Part shown: positions 48,426 through 57,157 of the stretch, piece after piece
Layout: each line of letters starts with the position of its first letter
Numbering within the stretch: position 1 is the stretch's first letter
Origin: Chryseobacterium sp. MEBOG06
Lineage (GTDB): Bacteria; Bacteroidota; Bacteroidia; Flavobacteriales; Weeksellaceae
Direction of reading: 5' to 3'
DNA length: 64,000 bases
NCBI RefSeq assembly: GCF_021869765.1
Contig: NZ_CP084580.1
Span: 1,984,001-2,048,000 of the forward strand
Program-made: the position numbers and the translations under genes
Notes under the pieces: model-generated
What the model was told of the DNA's origin: nothing
The model's input: the letters and a program-made list of their open reading frames with translations, nothing else
The model's database searches: none

Positions 48426-49037
48426 CTAATGCATCATCTCGTATACTTTAATGAGCTCCGCGATATTCCCTACATCAAGCTTCTGAAAAATTCTCTTTTT
48501 ATAAGTACTCACAGTAGACATCTGGATATTGAGTTTATTGGCAATTTCGAGATTTCCGTTGCCATCCGCCAGAAGTTTAAAAATCTCATACTCCCTGGAA
48601 GATAGCTTTTCTGCCGGATTGTCCCTTTTATTCTGAATAATAAGTCCGATGAGTTCGGTTGGATAAAAATAGCCTTTCTCAATTACTGTTTTCACCGCAT
48701 TTTTAATTTCCTCTTCGCTGCTTTGTTTATTCAGGTAGCCTTCAGCTCCTTCTCTGATGTATTGTATAGCAACATCTTTATCATAGCCGGAAAATACAAG
48801 AATCTTTATGGTATCCTGAATATCTTTAAGCTCAGAAATCATTTTTTTATATTGAGTTCCGGGCATATCAATATCCAGAATAAGAAGATTGTAATATTGT
48901 ATTCCCAGCATTTTTTTTACCTGCTCATAGTTTTCTGCAAAGTCTATTTTCAGACCTGGATAGGCAGATTCCAGTACCAGAGCAGTTCCCGCTCTTACTA
49001 CATAATGATCATCAGCGATTAAGATTCTGTCATTCAT
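48426..49037 (-). CDS. LuxR/NarL-family response regulator
   Basis: A 203-residue regulator. The receiver domain (1-120) contains ADDHY, the phospho-acceptor in LLILDIDMPG, and a conserved Lys near GYLNKQSSEEE. The LuxR HTH (about 140-203) contains KLSSREYEIFKLLADGNGN and STVSTYKKRIFQKLDV. The gene starts 7 bases after the stop of the propeller kinase gene on the same strand, so the two are partners. Confidence 0.92.
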   Translation of the reverse strand: MNDRILIADDHYVVRAGTALVLESAYPGLKIDFAENYEQVKKMLGIQYYNLLILDIDMPGTQYKKMISELKDIQDTIKILVFSGYDKDVAIQYIREGAEGYLNKQSSEEEIKNAVKTVIEKGYFYPTELIGLIIQNKRDNPAEKLSSREYEIFKLLADGNGNLEIANKLNIQMSTVSTYKKRIFQKLDVGNIAELIKVYEMMH

Positions 49038-49044
49038 ATATAAA

Positions 49045-52038
49045 TTAGTTTTTATTGAGTATTATCTCCACAATCGTGCCTTTAGGATCATTTTGCCTGA
49101 AATGAATTCCGGCCTTTATTTTTTTGACAAGATGGATGACCATATGCAGACCCAGTCCTTTTCCTTTGAAACTTGGGGTTTCCAGTTTAGGATTGTTGAA
49201 CAGGTTCACATAATTGATGATCTGATCTGCAGACATTCCTGATCCCGTATCAGTGATGATTATTATGGAGTGTTGGTTATTTTCTTTGATATTCAGGATG
49301 ATTTCTCCTTCAAGTGTATTTTTTACCGCATTATCCAGGATGTTATGAATAATAGCCGTCAGAATACTTTCATTCACTTTGGAATAAACTGTCGCTCCCG
49401 TTGTATTGATAATAACGGTGTTTTTTTCCTTTGCGATTTCGAAGAATAATTTCCTCTTGATTTCCAGAATCCTGTTGATAGGATATTCCTTTTCCTCAAA
49501 AATATTTTCCGCTTTATAAAGTTCAGTATATTCCTTTAAGTTCAGTGTAAATTGATAAAGCTGCTCAGAGGACTTGTAAATACTGTCAAAATACTTCTTC
49601 TGAAGTTCAACATCATCCGATGCATAAAGCTTCTGAGAAAGCATTGCTATAAATCTTATGGGTGTTGTAATATCATGACTGATAGTTTCTACAAGCTTCT
49701 TCTGGTATTCAGTTTCTTTTTGTAATTCGCTTTTTACCACTTCAAGAGTGAGCGATGTTTCCTTAAGTTCTGAGTTTTTATTGTGTACAAGCTGTTTCAG
49801 CGCTTTATTTTTGATTCTTAAGAAATTGGTCGTCAGCTGAACGATGATCATAATAATTACCAAAATAATCACTGTGGCAGATACCCTGAACAATAAGGTC
49901 TGATAAAAAAGAGGCTCAATGCTGAAACGGACTGTCTTTTCTTCGTACGCCCCATCCGGAGATACAAGCATTCTCACCCTCAGACTATAATTTCCCGGGC
50001 TCAGATTACTGATCGTATATTTCAGTTCTCTTCCTGTACTGACCTGCTCCCATTCCGAATTTTCCTGTCCCGATATTTTAGCTTCCAGGTAGAGATTTTC
50101 CAGATTAGAAAAATAAGGAATATCAATAAATACATCAGCAGTTTTATAATTGTTCTTTAAATCAATGGAACCATAAAAATGCTGAGTTTCGGCATTCCCG
50201 ATCTTTATCCGTTCCAGGTATAGATTTTTCTTTTCAGGATAATAAGTTTTGATGCTGTCAGGATTGAAAAATACAAAGCCGTCCATAGAAGGAAATACAA
50301 ATTCTCCATTTTCCAAAGCATAAGCATTAGGTTCTGAACTGCCATTAAACTCATTAGTCAGAAAGCCATCCTTTTTGGTAAAACGATAGTAGTATACGGG
50401 CGTTTTTTTGTCTACAGCATATTTTAATAACTGTTTTTTTGGAACTTTAAATAATCCGTTGTTGGAAGATATCCAATAATAACCCTTTTGGTCTTCAAGG
50501 ATATAATGCGCAGATTGCAGAGAATTATTCCTGTCATTTGGTATTTTGATCAGTTTATGGTTTTTAAAAAGATAAAAACCGTTTTTGCTGGTCATAACCC
50601 AGACCTGATTATCTTTAGTTCTGATGATACTTTTGACCTCAATATTTCTCTGGACAGGAGTAATGATATCAGTTCCCAAAACTATAGAATAAAGGCCGTC
50701 ACTACTGGCTGCCAGTACTTCATTTTCACTGTATTGAAAAAAAGTGTTGATAAAATTTTTAAAATGATAAGTAAAATCAGGCTGCGCGGCTACATCTTTT
50801 CTTGAAATCTGCAGCCGGTAGTTAGAAAGATCTGAAAATGAAGAAGCATACATATTTCCACTTTTCATAAAGATCTCGAATCCTTTTTTCATCACAGAAG
50901 AATCTTTTTTCCTGTACCCTGAATCTTTATAAAACCGAAAAACGCCTTTTCTTTTCTGGATCAGAATATTTCCGGAACTGTCATACATCATCAGATAATT
51001 ATCACTGCTTCCGAACGGATATTGATGCACAATACCATTTTTTCCAAATTCTGTTCCGTCCTCAGTAATAATTGTACTTTTACTGAATGGGAGAGAGGCA
51101 AAGTAAATATTGTTCGCAAAGTCGGCCTCCTTTTTAGCTACATAGAAATTCGAAAGACTGAGAATATTAAGCCCGTTATTAAGAGTACCCAGATAAAGTT
51201 TGTCAAAATCTTTATCATAAAACATGGAGTAATAAGAATGCCTTCCTATTTCGTCATACTTTACAAGAAGTTTCAATGTAAGCGCACCTCCTTTGTATTC
51301 TGCAATATAAATATTATTGTGATTGATAATAAAAGTCTGATTGGTAATCTGCTGCCAATAGATTCTGCTGTCAGGATCATTAAAGAGACTGTGTTTTGCT
51401 GAAACAGAAAATTTCCCTTTATATATAGAGTACGTTTTTCTGGATTTCGGGTCATTGACAAAAAGAGTTTCATTGCAAACAAAAGTGCTGCTCAGGTTTT
51501 TGTTGGAAAATGGCAGTTTTATTTTGATGTCACTTCCTTTTTCATTTTTATAAATGACGGCATCTCTTTCCGTAAAATAATAGGCCGAATTCTTAAGCTG
51601 TATAAAATATTGAATATCATTATAGAAATTAGATGATATACCATTGTTGGATACTCTGTATATAGGGTTATTGCCTTTTAAAAGAATTGTTTTATCGCTG
51701 TCGGAAAGTTTGGCTAATGTGGGAAACCTGTTTTTAATGACGATTTTATTTTCCTGAAAACTATTGAGTACAGCTATATTATCAAGAAGCGGATCACCAA
51801 TGAATTCTCCAAAATGGAGGTTATTTATTTTAAAATTGTTGAAAGTAATGAAGGAGCTGCCATCATATCTTACAAGTCCGTTTTCGGTAGAAATCCAGAT
51901 AAATCCATATAGGTCTTTAACAATGGCCTTAGCGCTGCTTTGCGGAAGTCCATTGTCTATATTATACCATGTCGAAGTATGGCGTTGTCCATAAATGTTT
52001 AAATATAAGCAAGCAAAAAACAATGCCCAAACTCTCAT
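49045..52038 (-). CDS. large sensor histidine kinase with periplasmic beta-propeller
   Basis: A 997-residue membrane kinase. A signal peptide is followed by Reg_prop propeller repeats (YNIDNGLPQSSAKAIVKDLY and later DQKGYYWISSNNGLFKV), a Y_Y_Y sandwich domain (about 640-730), one membrane helix (about 735-757), a coiled linker, a HisKA-like domain with the phospho-accepting His in VETISHDITTPIRF, and a HATPase with NILDNAVKNT, DTGSGMS and GKGLGLHMV. Unlike hybrid two-component systems of gut Bacteroides, it has no receiver or AraC part; its regulator is the separate LuxR protein next door. The ligand is unknown. Confidence 0.9.
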   Translation of the reverse strand: MRVWALFFACLYLNIYGQRHTSTWYNIDNGLPQSSAKAIVKDLYGFIWISTENGLVRYDGSSFITFNNFKINNLHFGEFIGDPLLDNIAVLNSFQENKIVIKNRFPTLAKLSDSDKTILLKGNNPIYRVSNNGISSNFYNDIQYFIQLKNSAYYFTERDAVIYKNEKGSDIKIKLPFSNKNLSSTFVCNETLFVNDPKSRKTYSIYKGKFSVSAKHSLFNDPDSRIYWQQITNQTFIINHNNIYIAEYKGGALTLKLLVKYDEIGRHSYYSMFYDKDFDKLYLGTLNNGLNILSLSNFYVAKKEADFANNIYFASLPFSKSTIITEDGTEFGKNGIVHQYPFGSSDNYLMMYDSSGNILIQKRKGVFRFYKDSGYRKKDSSVMKKGFEIFMKSGNMYASSFSDLSNYRLQISRKDVAAQPDFTYHFKNFINTFFQYSENEVLAASSDGLYSIVLGTDIITPVQRNIEVKSIIRTKDNQVWVMTSKNGFYLFKNHKLIKIPNDRNNSLQSAHYILEDQKGYYWISSNNGLFKVPKKQLLKYAVDKKTPVYYYRFTKKDGFLTNEFNGSSEPNAYALENGEFVFPSMDGFVFFNPDSIKTYYPEKKNLYLERIKIGNAETQHFYGSIDLKNNYKTADVFIDIPYFSNLENLYLEAKISGQENSEWEQVSTGRELKYTISNLSPGNYSLRVRMLVSPDGAYEEKTVRFSIEPLFYQTLLFRVSATVIILVIIMIIVQLTTNFLRIKNKALKQLVHNKNSELKETSLTLEVVKSELQKETEYQKKLVETISHDITTPIRFIAMLSQKLYASDDVELQKKYFDSIYKSSEQLYQFTLNLKEYTELYKAENIFEEKEYPINRILEIKRKLFFEIAKEKNTVIINTTGATVYSKVNESILTAIIHNILDNAVKNTLEGEIILNIKENNQHSIIIITDTGSGMSADQIINYVNLFNNPKLETPSFKGKGLGLHMVIHLVKKIKAGIHFRQNDPKGTIVEIILNKN

Positions 52039-52860
52039 ATGTGCAAAACTGATCTATGCTTTCTGCATTAGTGCAAAAAACGGTTAATAATAGTTTGTGT
52101 ACAAGTCAAAGTCTTTTTAATAGGTAGGAACGATTGAAAATAAATTTTTGTCATTAAGTTTTCTGGTCTTTTGTGTTTTTAGATTGTTTGATTGCGTAAA
52201 AATAGTGAAATTATATACATAAATTGATACATCCTAAAGTGTTTTAGCATGAGTTTTTTATATAACCACTGATAATGAACACGATAATAATATTTTGCAG
52301 ATATCATTATTTCAACATATGGTGATATTTTATTGGAAATTTAATTGACTACTTTTCAATAACCATCAGGAGAAATACATTCTATAATTTTCTGATTTAT
52401 AGTTTTTTTATTTATAAAAAGAACAAATTCTATAAGTTGTCACAAGATACTTTTAAAGTGCAGGATATTTACTGATCTCATTTTTGTAGTAAAAGTTCGA
52501 TAAACACGAGGTGTTACTTCTACAGAAAGCCTTTGACAGGGCCAATTAGTATTTATACTTTTGCAAAACGTTTCACACGTACAAATAAGAAGCTTATTTT
52601 AAAAAATAATGATTCTAAGAACATAAACGATTTTCCCTTCAACGGCAAAGGAGCTCCTCACGAGATCTTTTGCTTTTTTGTTCTTCCATGGTGAGATCAT
52701 TTCCTTAATCTCAACATACATAAGTTCAAATAACAGATTCTCTGTCGGTATAGAATTTATCTCTCCATCAGTTGTGCCTATCCTGTCCTTGGTGTATAGG
52801 TAGAAATTGACATTCAATACTGTGGCCTCAATTTTGTTGGATAAAAGCATACACAGGATT
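52039..52860. other. AT-rich gap with promoter-like site
   Basis: About 820 bases. It holds the promoter listed at 52533-52563. A minus-strand frame of 83 codons (52599-52850) has no recognisable family and would be antisense to the transcript from that promoter, so I do not call it. Confidence 0.35.
52533..52563 (+). promoter_or_regulatory. promoter-like TTG-N20-TAnnTTTG
   Basis: TTG at 52533-52535 and a perfect TACTTTTG at 52556-52563. It would start transcription near 52570, about 290 bases before the small gene at 52861; what lies in this leader is unclear. Confidence 0.55.
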
Positions 52861-53070
52861 ATGAAAGAAGAAGATTTTACTCATCTGATGGGGAAGACCC
52901 GTCAAGAGGTTAAAAAAGAATTGGGTGATGGTTTTAATTTCTTTACAGATGAAACCTGGACCTACGAGTTAAGCAGAACCTGGTTGGGAAGAAATACAAT
53001 CTTATCTTTAGATTTTAAAGATGATCAGGTCAGCAGGATACATTTGTATAAGACTTTTAACCGGACCTGA
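52861..53070 (+). CDS. small hypothetical protein
   Basis: A 69-residue protein: MKEEDFTHLMGKTRQEVKKE, then WTYELSRTWLGRNTILSLDF and a short tail. The MGKTRQEVKKELG start, predicted strands and WTYEL block resemble BamE/SmpA-like small folds, but I cannot name a family. ATG 52861 is preferred to an in-frame codon 18 residues earlier because the homologous-looking part begins there. Confidence 0.6.
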   Translation: MKEEDFTHLMGKTRQEVKKELGDGFNFFTDETWTYELSRTWLGRNTILSLDFKDDQVSRIHLYKTFNRT

Positions 53071-53162
53071 TAAAAACACAGCCGATCCTATTATATCCAT
53101 CATATCTCCTACAGAACTCAATCACAGGTTGGCATTTATGCTTTATTCTTAAAACGATCACA

Positions 53163-53170
53163 TACCTTTG
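53163..53170 (+). promoter_or_regulatory. TACCTTTG -7 box for the short AraC gene
   Basis: A perfect TAnnTTTG 120 bases before ATG 53290. No well-spaced TTG was found. Confidence 0.4.
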
Positions 53171-53289
53171 CTAAACAAACGTTGGAAGGTTTTCAAAAGC
53201 TTTTACCAAACAAGATATTGAATACCCGAAAAGTTCACCCTATTTTTTTTATTCCTAGTGATTAAATTTATTTCATAAGAAAAATACAA

Positions 53290-53643
53290 ATGAAAAGAGG
53301 CAAAGAAATTACCCATCAATATTTTACGTTTCTGAATCAGCACATTCAGGATGTTATCTCCGGAACTGTGGCAGAGTTCATGGAGGTAAATGAAATTGCA
53401 GGAGAGCTGGCTGTCTCTCATAAACATCTTACGGATACCATAAAAAAAGAAACAGGGCAGCATCCTTGTCATTTTTATGATGAGAACATTATTAAGGAGG
53501 CAAAGAAGATGCTTACTGCTTCAGATCTGTCGGTAGCAGAAATTGCCCGTATTTTCACGTATGACCCTTCCAATTTTTCAAAATTCTTTAAAAAAATGAC
53601 GGGGATTACTCCCGGAGAATTTAGAATTTCAACTAAAATATAA
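53290..53643 (+). CDS. short AraC-type HTH protein
   Basis: A 117-residue protein consisting of little more than the double HTH: MEVNEIAGELAVSHKHLTDT, then LSVAEIARIFTYDPSNFSKF and GITPGEF. The sensor domain usual in AraC proteins is absent, replaced by about 30 helical residues. It could be a natural short form of the MarA/SoxS type or a truncated descendant. The gene stands alone. Confidence 0.82.
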   Translation: MKRGKEITHQYFTFLNQHIQDVISGTVAEFMEVNEIAGELAVSHKHLTDTIKKETGQHPCHFYDENIIKEAKKMLTASDLSVAEIARIFTYDPSNFSKFFKKMTGITPGEFRISTKI

Positions 53644-54070
53644 ACAGCATCTTTAAATTAGAATTATCTCAAACTTTATTATAAAGCAGAAAGCCGCATT
53701 TTTTCATTTTGAAGAGGTAGAATAGAAGAGAGTGCCAACCTTTAATATTTTCTATTGTACGATTGTGAGAAAATAATAAAAAATAACGTTTTATAAATGA
53801 GATTGTTGTGATAAATAAACAAGTTTTTATATATTATTTATTTATATTCTTTTATTATTTGTTTTTTTTCATTACATTTAGATAAGAAAAAAACTAAATA
53901 ATTCAGTAAAACTAATTTCTTTCAATTTATAGATATACGAAGAAGTTTGGTTTCCAGAGATTAAGATAAAAAATATTGTGCCATTAATAATATTTAATCT
54001 TTTACTGGAGCTAAGGGCCTTTAAATAACCATATATTTGCGTCTTCAAACCACAACAAACAAGATTAAGG
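53644..54070. other. AT-rich intergenic region
   Basis: About 430 bases of very AT-rich DNA. Apart from the -7 box at 54032-54039, nothing recognisable. Confidence 0.4.
54032..54039 (+). promoter_or_regulatory. TATATTTG -7 box of the oxoamine synthase gene
   Basis: A perfect TAnnTTTG 31 bases before ATG 54071; the start of transcription is expected near 54046. The -33 TTG is not evident. Confidence 0.55.
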
Positions 54071-55345
54071 ATGAGCATCAATTTCACAACAGCAACATTT
54101 AGGGATTTCGAGAATATCCCAGACTTTGATATAGTTAAAAGAGCTGATATTTTTTATGACTTTTTGGATTATATGAAATCCAATGGTCATATGAACTACA
54201 GACTGAAGAATAACTCAGGATGTAGTTCTGTAATGAATGTAGATATAGAGAATACACAGAATGATTATGTAAGTTTTGTTTCTAATGATTATCTGGGCTT
54301 TACCCAGCATCCAAAAGTGAAACAGGCTGCCATTGATGGAATTCAGAAATACGGAACCGGAGCAGGTGCTTCACCATTGATCGGGGGCCATTTTGTTTTT
54401 CATGATGACCTTGAAAAAAAGATTTCATCTTTCTTTGGAAAGAAGCAGGAAGAAGCTGTAATATTTACTACCGGTTATACCGCAAATAGTGCAACCCTTC
54501 AGATTCTTATGCAAAAAGAAGATATTGCTATTATAGATATGGCTGTGCATGCCAGCGTACATGAAGGATGTGTATTTACGAATTCAAAAACATTTCCTCA
54601 TAATAATCTGGATGCTTTGGAACACATTTTGAAGACCTCAGAAGATAAGTTCCGTACAAAATTGGTTATTATTGACGGTATTTATTCACAGGATGGTGAT
54701 GTTTCACCTCTGAAAGAGATTTACAACCTGGTGAAAAAATATAATGCTTATTTAATGGTAGATGATGCTCATGGAGTGGGAATTTTGGGAGAGACGGGAA
54801 GAGGGGCGCTTGAAGAAGCAGGACTGATAGATAAAGTAGATTTTATTACAGGTACATTCAGTAAAACTTTTGGTAATATTGGAGGATATGTAATCTGTGA
54901 TAAAAAAATGGCGGCTTTTATAAGGTTCCAGTCGCGCCAGCAGATATTTTCTGCTACAGCACCGCCATCTACAATGGGAATTATAAAAGCTATAGAACTA
55001 ATAGATGAAGAGCCGATGTGGCGTCTGAAACTTTGGGAAAATATAAATTACTTTAAAAAAGGATTAAATGATATAGGATTGGATACAGGAAATACGTGTT
55101 CCGCCATCGTTCCGGTAAAAATAGGGGATCCTAATGTGACCGGTGATGTTGGAAAGCTTCTTATACAACACGGAGTCTATACCAACCCGATATTATATCC
55201 TGCAGTAGCGAGGAAAGATGCAAGAATCAGAATGGCGGTAATGGCCACTCATGAGAGAAAACATTTGGATAAAACGCTAAATGCATTTGAAGATATCAAT
55301 AATAAATTGCATATTGCAAAAAAATTTAATAACAACCATGCCTAG
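54071..55345 (+). CDS. alpha-oxoamine synthase family PLP enzyme (SPT/cysteate acyltransferase/KBL type)
   Basis: A 424-residue fold-type I PLP enzyme. VSNDYLGFTQHPKVKQAAID and GTGAGASPLIGG open the catalytic domain; DDAHGVGILGETGRGAL holds the cofactor-binding Asp and His, and the PLP Lys lies in TGTFSKTFGNIGGY. The family condenses an amino acid with an acyl-CoA or acyl-ACP. An N-terminal extension of about 65 residues (YDFLDYMKSNGHMNYRL) matches the serine palmitoyltransferase-like branch of Bacteroidota rather than KBL or BioF. Flavobacteria use such enzymes for sphingolipids and for the sulfonolipid base capnine; either is possible. The last 8 bases overlap the TetR gene. Confidence 0.82.
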   Translation: MSINFTTATFRDFENIPDFDIVKRADIFYDFLDYMKSNGHMNYRLKNNSGCSSVMNVDIENTQNDYVSFVSNDYLGFTQHPKVKQAAIDGIQKYGTGAGASPLIGGHFVFHDDLEKKISSFFGKKQEEAVIFTTGYTANSATLQILMQKEDIAIIDMAVHASVHEGCVFTNSKTFPHNNLDALEHILKTSEDKFRTKLVIIDGIYSQDGDVSPLKEIYNLVKKYNAYLMVDDAHGVGILGETGRGALEEAGLIDKVDFITGTFSKTFGNIGGYVICDKKMAAFIRFQSRQQIFSATAPPSTMGIIKAIELIDEEPMWRLKLWENINYFKKGLNDIGLDTGNTCSAIVPVKIGDPNVTGDVGKLLIQHGVYTNPILYPAVARKDARIRMAVMATHERKHLDKTLNAFEDINNKLHIAKKFNNNHA

Positions 55346-55970
55346 GAAAGTTGTACAGGGTCCTATCAGAGATAAGGAGAAGACCAAACAGAAACTGTTG
55401 GCCGCAGTTGGTAAAATTTTAAGAGTAAAGGGTTACTCTGGCCTAAAAGTAAGCAAAATTGCAGCAGTAGCTGGTTTTGATAAAAAGTTAATCTACGAGT
55501 ACTTCGGAAGTACAGATAAGTTGATTGATGAGTATATCAAATCTCAGGATTACTGGAGTAATAATCTTGCAGGCAGTAATGGAGAAATCGATCTTTCGGA
55601 TGGAGGGAAAGAACTGTCTAAAATTGCTTTAATTAATCAATTTGAAAGCTTGAAAAAGAATAAAGAACTTCAGAAGATTATTCTTTGGGAGCTTTCAGAA
55701 CACAAACCTATCCTCAGAAAATTGGCGGATGAGCGCGAAGAAATGGGAGATGTAATGTTTAAAAATATTACAGACCCTTATTTTGGAGAAGACAAAGCCA
55801 AAAGATTCAGGGCCATCATGGCTTTGCTTATTTCAGGAGCTTACTATCTGAATATTCATACCGCTGCGAACGGAAGTACTTTCTGCGGACTTGATATGAA
55901 AAACGAAGAAGGTAGATCGGAAATAGAGAAAGCTATTGTAGAAATAATAGATTTTGCTTATCAGAAGTAA
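55338..55970 (+). CDS. TetR-family transcriptional regulator
   Basis: A 210-residue repressor whose ATG lies inside the end of the oxoamine synthase gene (8-base overlap), so it is translationally coupled. The HTH at about 15-60 reads LRVKGYSGLKVSKIAAVAGF and KKLIYEYFGSTDKLID. The C-terminal helical ligand domain is of the common TetR type. It probably senses the lipid product or its acyl precursor and regulates its own operon; this follows only from the coupling. Confidence 0.88.
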   Translation: MPRKVVQGPIRDKEKTKQKLLAAVGKILRVKGYSGLKVSKIAAVAGFDKKLIYEYFGSTDKLIDEYIKSQDYWSNNLAGSNGEIDLSDGGKELSKIALINQFESLKKNKELQKIILWELSEHKPILRKLADEREEMGDVMFKNITDPYFGEDKAKRFRAIMALLISGAYYLNIHTAANGSTFCGLDMKNEEGRSEIEKAIVEIIDFAYQK

Positions 55971-55984
55971 GGTGGATTAAAACA

Positions 55985-56030
55985 TTCCAATTTTAAGCAA
56001 AAATTTATTTTTGTTTAAAATTGGAAACCT
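55985..56030 (+). terminator. terminator of the oxoamine synthase/TetR operon
   Basis: A long stem (TTCCAATTTTAA from 55985 with TTAAAATTGGAA ending at 56026, with further AAAAA/TTTTT pairing) followed by ACCTTTT. Confidence 0.85.
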
Positions 56031-56059
56031 TTTAATTTTCAAATTAAAACTATATTTCT

Positions 56060-56067
56060 TATTTTTG
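56060..56067 (+). promoter_or_regulatory. TATTTTTG -7 box abutting the dnaX start
   Basis: A perfect TAnnTTTG ending 4 bases before ATG 56072. Transcription from it would begin at or next to the ATG, giving a leaderless dnaX mRNA. Confidence 0.5.
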
Positions 56068-56071
56068 ACCA

Positions 56072-57157
56072 ATGGAAAATTTTATAGTATCTGCAAGAAA
56101 ATATCGTCCCCAGGAGTTCAATACGGTGGTAGGACAGTCCCATATTACGGATACTTTAGAACATGCAATTGAAGAAAACCAACTGGCTCAGGCGTTGCTT
56201 TTTTGTGGTCCGCGTGGAGTAGGTAAGACTACTTGTGCCAGAATTCTGGCAAGAAAGATCAATGAAAAAGACGGTTCTGTTTCAGAAGACGGTTTTGCGT
56301 ACAATATCTATGAGCTGGATGCTGCATCCAATAACTCGGTAGATGATATCAGGGAACTGATAGATCAGGTACGTTTTGCACCACAGGTAGGTCAGTATAA
56401 AGTATATATCATCGATGAGGTGCATATGTTATCTTCTGCTGCCTTCAACGCTTTCCTTAAGACTCTTGAGGAACCGCCTGCTCATGCTATTTTCATTTTG
56501 GCAACCACCGAAAAGCATAAAATTATTCCAACCATTTTATCCCGCTGCCAGATCTATGACTTCAAGAGAATTACGATTGAAGGCATCCAGGAACACTTAA
56601 GAACGATTGCCCAAAAAGAAAATATTCAGTACGAAGATGATGCTTTGTATCTGATTGCCCAGAAGGCTGATGGAGCACTTAGAGATGCACTGTCCATTTT
56701 TGACAGGCTCTCTACATTTTCTCAAAAAAATATCACCCTGGCGAAAGCTGCAGAGGTTCTAAACATCCTGGATTATGACCAATATCTGAATATTGTAGAT
56801 CTTGCCAAGGAAAATAAGATTCCTGAAGTTCTTTCCGCTTTTAATGGTATTGTAAAACAAGGTTTTGATCCTCATATTTTCATTGCAGGACTAGGCAATC
56901 ATTTCAGAGACCTGATGATGGCACAGAATACTTCCACTATGGATCTTATTGAAGTAGGAGAGAAGACAAAATCCAAATTTATAGAACAGGGACAGAAATG
57001 GAACCCTCAGCAACTGATAGACGGTATAGAAATTTGCAATCATGCGGATATCAATTATAAGAACTCCAAAAATCCCAGACTTACAGTTGAAATTGCATTA
57101 ATGCAATTGGCTTCGCTGACTGCCAACTCAGACGTCACTAAAAAAAAAAATTCCTGA
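56072..57157 (+). CDS. dnaX: DNA polymerase III gamma subunit (short frame of dnaX)
   Basis: A clamp-loader ATPase. MENFIVSARKYRPQEFNTVV is the canonical flavobacterial DnaX start. Walker A is GPRGVGKTT (about 47-55), Walker B IIDEVHML, and the arginine finger is in ILSRCQ; domain III follows to about residue 355. The Cys cluster of the E. coli zinc module is absent, which I believe is normal in this phylum. The frame ends 361 residues in, right after an A11 tract at 57140-57150, giving a gamma-sized product. The remainder of the protein continues in the -1 frame from 57151, and one extra A in the transcript would give a 565-residue tau. See the findings. Confidence 0.93.
   Translation: MENFIVSARKYRPQEFNTVVGQSHITDTLEHAIEENQLAQALLFCGPRGVGKTTCARILARKINEKDGSVSEDGFAYNIYELDAASNNSVDDIRELIDQVRFAPQVGQYKVYIIDEVHMLSSAAFNAFLKTLEEPPAHAIFILATTEKHKIIPTILSRCQIYDFKRITIEGIQEHLRTIAQKENIQYEDDALYLIAQKADGALRDALSIFDRLSTFSQKNITLAKAAEVLNILDYDQYLNIVDLAKENKIPEVLSAFNGIVKQGFDPHIFIAGLGNHFRDLMMAQNTSTMDLIEVGEKTKSKFIEQGQKWNPQQLIDGIEICNHADINYKNSKNPRLTVEIALMQLASLTANSDVTKKKNS
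57140..57150 (+). promoter_or_regulatory. A11 slippage tract in dnaX
   Basis: Eleven A residues after GACGTCACT. The frame in use meets TGA 4-6 bases further on; adding one A (or removing two) joins the downstream 205-codon frame without any stop. Confidence 0.7.

Noticed and set aside
52599..52850. 83-codon minus frame
   Set aside because: No family resemblance, antisense to a well-formed promoter, and no promoter or neighbour of its own.
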